64,000 nt of DNA from the NCBI RefSeq assembly GCF_000224145.3, contig NW_004190420.2, positions 867,223-931,222 of the forward strand. The letters run 5' to 3'. The position numbers and the translations under genes were made by a program. The notes beneath the pieces were generated by a model. It made no database searches. It saw only the letters and a list, made by a program, of their open reading frames with translations, and was not told the origin of the DNA. Of this stretch, positions 59,882 through 64,000 are shown piece by piece (the first letter of the stretch is position 1; every line of letters begins with the position of its first letter). This DNA is from Ciona intestinalis (lineage: Eukaryota; Chordata; Ascidiacea; Phlebobranchia; Cionidae).

Positions 59882-60991
59882 TCTTTTATTTAATAAAACC
59901 AAAACTACCTGCGTTTAGATACAAACATGAACAACAGACACACGAGCTTGTGCAGCCAAACTGCTGTTTACACGTGCGTATGGTAATCGTGCGAATAAGA
60001 TTAACGAAACTAAATAACTCGCCGAAGCTGTGTTTACAACTGTAGTAAAATATTCCATATGTTTGTTTTTGTAGTTCAATATCAAAACAAAACATCAAAA
60101 TTTAGTAAATTAGCTACCCCAAGTTCAGTAGTTTATAGAAACACTATTACGATTATTTGCTTTCTTCTTTTTTTTCGAAACTTTTTTTGTTTGTTTCCTT
60201 TGATGAAATTGGTCATCGATTGCGCGCTCGCTCCATTAGTTGCTCAGCACGTGACCATGCATTATGAAGTAACAATAGGAGATGGCGAAGTCTTCATCGA
60301 ATATTCGACAAGTCGCGAAAATCTGATGAGGTTTGCGCACTAGAGGGCTCCAGCATCGAACCCTGGTGACCCCAGCTAAAGTTAATTTCGTTATTGGGGA
60401 AGTTTTGTGTTAAAGTTATGCCGAAGAGAGGGGAAGATGGGACACCCTCGCCCTCGGAAGGGGGGGAGGGTAGGTTAAGGCTGGAGCTGCGAAAATTGAC
60501 GAATTCGGCCGGTTGGATTTCGGCGACCCGAGAATCAAGGCATGGAGTTAAATATTTTGTGTTTAGTCATGCGTTTAATGTTGATGTTGTGTTTTGTTGC
60601 AGACTATTTGTAATGGCTGTTTGCATAAATATTTTATGGAACGCGGAGAGTATGACCGATATTACGACGATGTTTATTTTTATTGCGTCGGCTAGCGTAG
60701 ATATTTCTGATAGTTATTGAAGTAACACATGCTATGCATATAGACATAGTAGTTTTTATGTGTGAAATATATTTGACATATATAATTTTTTTTTTGGGGG
60801 GGGGGGATAAAATATAAACTTATGTTAAATGGTGTATGGTTATTGTGTGTGGGATAATATAAACCATGGAGTGCATGGTATATTATTTATTCTTACTATG
60901 GTGAATATATTCTGTGAGAATAATAATAAAACCTAATTTTAACTTAATTTTAAGTTAGTTAATATTAGTTTAAATATCATTCCACCCACAG
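59882..60991. promoter_or_regulatory. Divergent AIMP2 / BPTF 5' region
   Basis: Between the AIMP2 start and the first supported BPTF exon. It contains an E-box CACGTG followed by AC (60248-60253). The first BPTF coding exon should be here. A candidate ATG at 60418 opens MPKRGEDGTPSPSEGGE and meets GTAGGT, but its phase does not fit the exon at 60992, so I leave it uncalled. A G-run occurs at about 60795-60806. Confidence 0.4.
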
Positions 60992-63820
<2,829 letters not shown>

Positions 63821-63828
63821 GTGGGTCA

Positions 63829-64000
63829 TGGAAATCATATAAACTGTCATAGAAATCATATAAACTGTCATAGAAATCAAATAAACTGTCATAGAAATCG
63901 TATAAACTGTCATAGAAATCGTATAAACTGTCATAGAAATTGTAAAAACTGTCACACAAATCGCATAAACTATTATAGAAATCCTATAAACTGTCATAAA
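63829..64000. repeat. Minisatellite, 21-bp unit, about eight copies, cut by window end
   Basis: Unit CATAGAAATCATATAAACTG plus T, repeated with small changes from just after the BPTF donor at 63821 to the window edge. Because 21 is a multiple of three the minus strand reads open as a 7-residue repeat, which is a by-product and not a gene. Confidence 0.95.

Noticed and set aside
60418..60560. Candidate first coding exon of BPTF (MPKRGEDGTPSPS...)
   Set aside because: Available donors give phase 1 while the 60992 exon needs phase 2; no motif supports it.

Overview
The window reads as nuclear DNA of a tunicate, most likely a Ciona-type ascidian. This is an inference from AT-rich, intron-dense compact genes, chordate-type proteins, a 93-nt MOSPD-SUN gene spacing of the kind found in ascidian trans-spliced operons, and abundant short nonautonomous repeats. 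No species comparison could be run. Gene models below were built by hand from splice sites and reading phase; wherever an exon chain is listed in full the phases close without error, except where stated.

Layout: 0-7 kb is a broken assembly area with two 50-N gaps, an unrecognised minus-strand gene, and a ~1.05-kb sequence present twice in opposite orientation. From 7.24 to 26.0 kb a 24-exon minus-strand gene encodes a complete KDM6A/UTX H3K27 demethylase (TPR repeats, disordered middle, JmjC domain, zinc-binding tail). A divergent FUNDC1-like mitophagy receptor follows at 26.7-27.7 kb. From 28.1 to 35.1 kb two minus-strand genes lie head to tail only 93 nt apart: a MOSPD1/3-like major-sperm-protein-domain membrane protein, then a SUN1/2-like nuclear-envelope protein, which looks like an operon. 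A four-span MS4A/CD20-like membrane protein (37.4-39.4 kb), a 59-residue single-span protein (40 kb) and ribosomal protein L4 (40.8-42.8 kb, 5' end missing, two intronic SNORD18-like C/D snoRNAs) follow.

From 42.9 to 45.3 kb there is a giant purine/pyrimidine palindrome, a 125-N gap, a 131-bp tandem satellite and a 448-bp hAT-type element. SLC35D-like nucleotide-sugar transporter exons (5' end also missing) run to 46.7 kb. At 48.3-52.5 kb lies the most unusual gene: a protein kinase domain joined in phase to a degenerate Rho-like GTPase domain. Then come an intronless thioredoxin (53.6 kb), a PLEKHA8/FAPP2-like PH+GLTP lipid-transfer protein (54.7-57.6 kb), AIMP2 of the multisynthetase complex on the minus strand (57.9-59.9 kb), and the 5' part of BPTF/NURF301 (AT-hook, DDT, WHIM, PHD), which runs off the right edge.

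The genes are mostly unrelated housekeeping genes. Two chromatin regulators (KDM6A and BPTF) lie near the two ends and two organelle-membrane proteins (MOSPD and SUN) share an apparent transcription unit. Introns carry a tRNA-derived SINE family, a TIR-bearing MITE family and satellites derived from dispersed repeats. I did not find tRNA or rRNA genes or CRISPR-like arrays.
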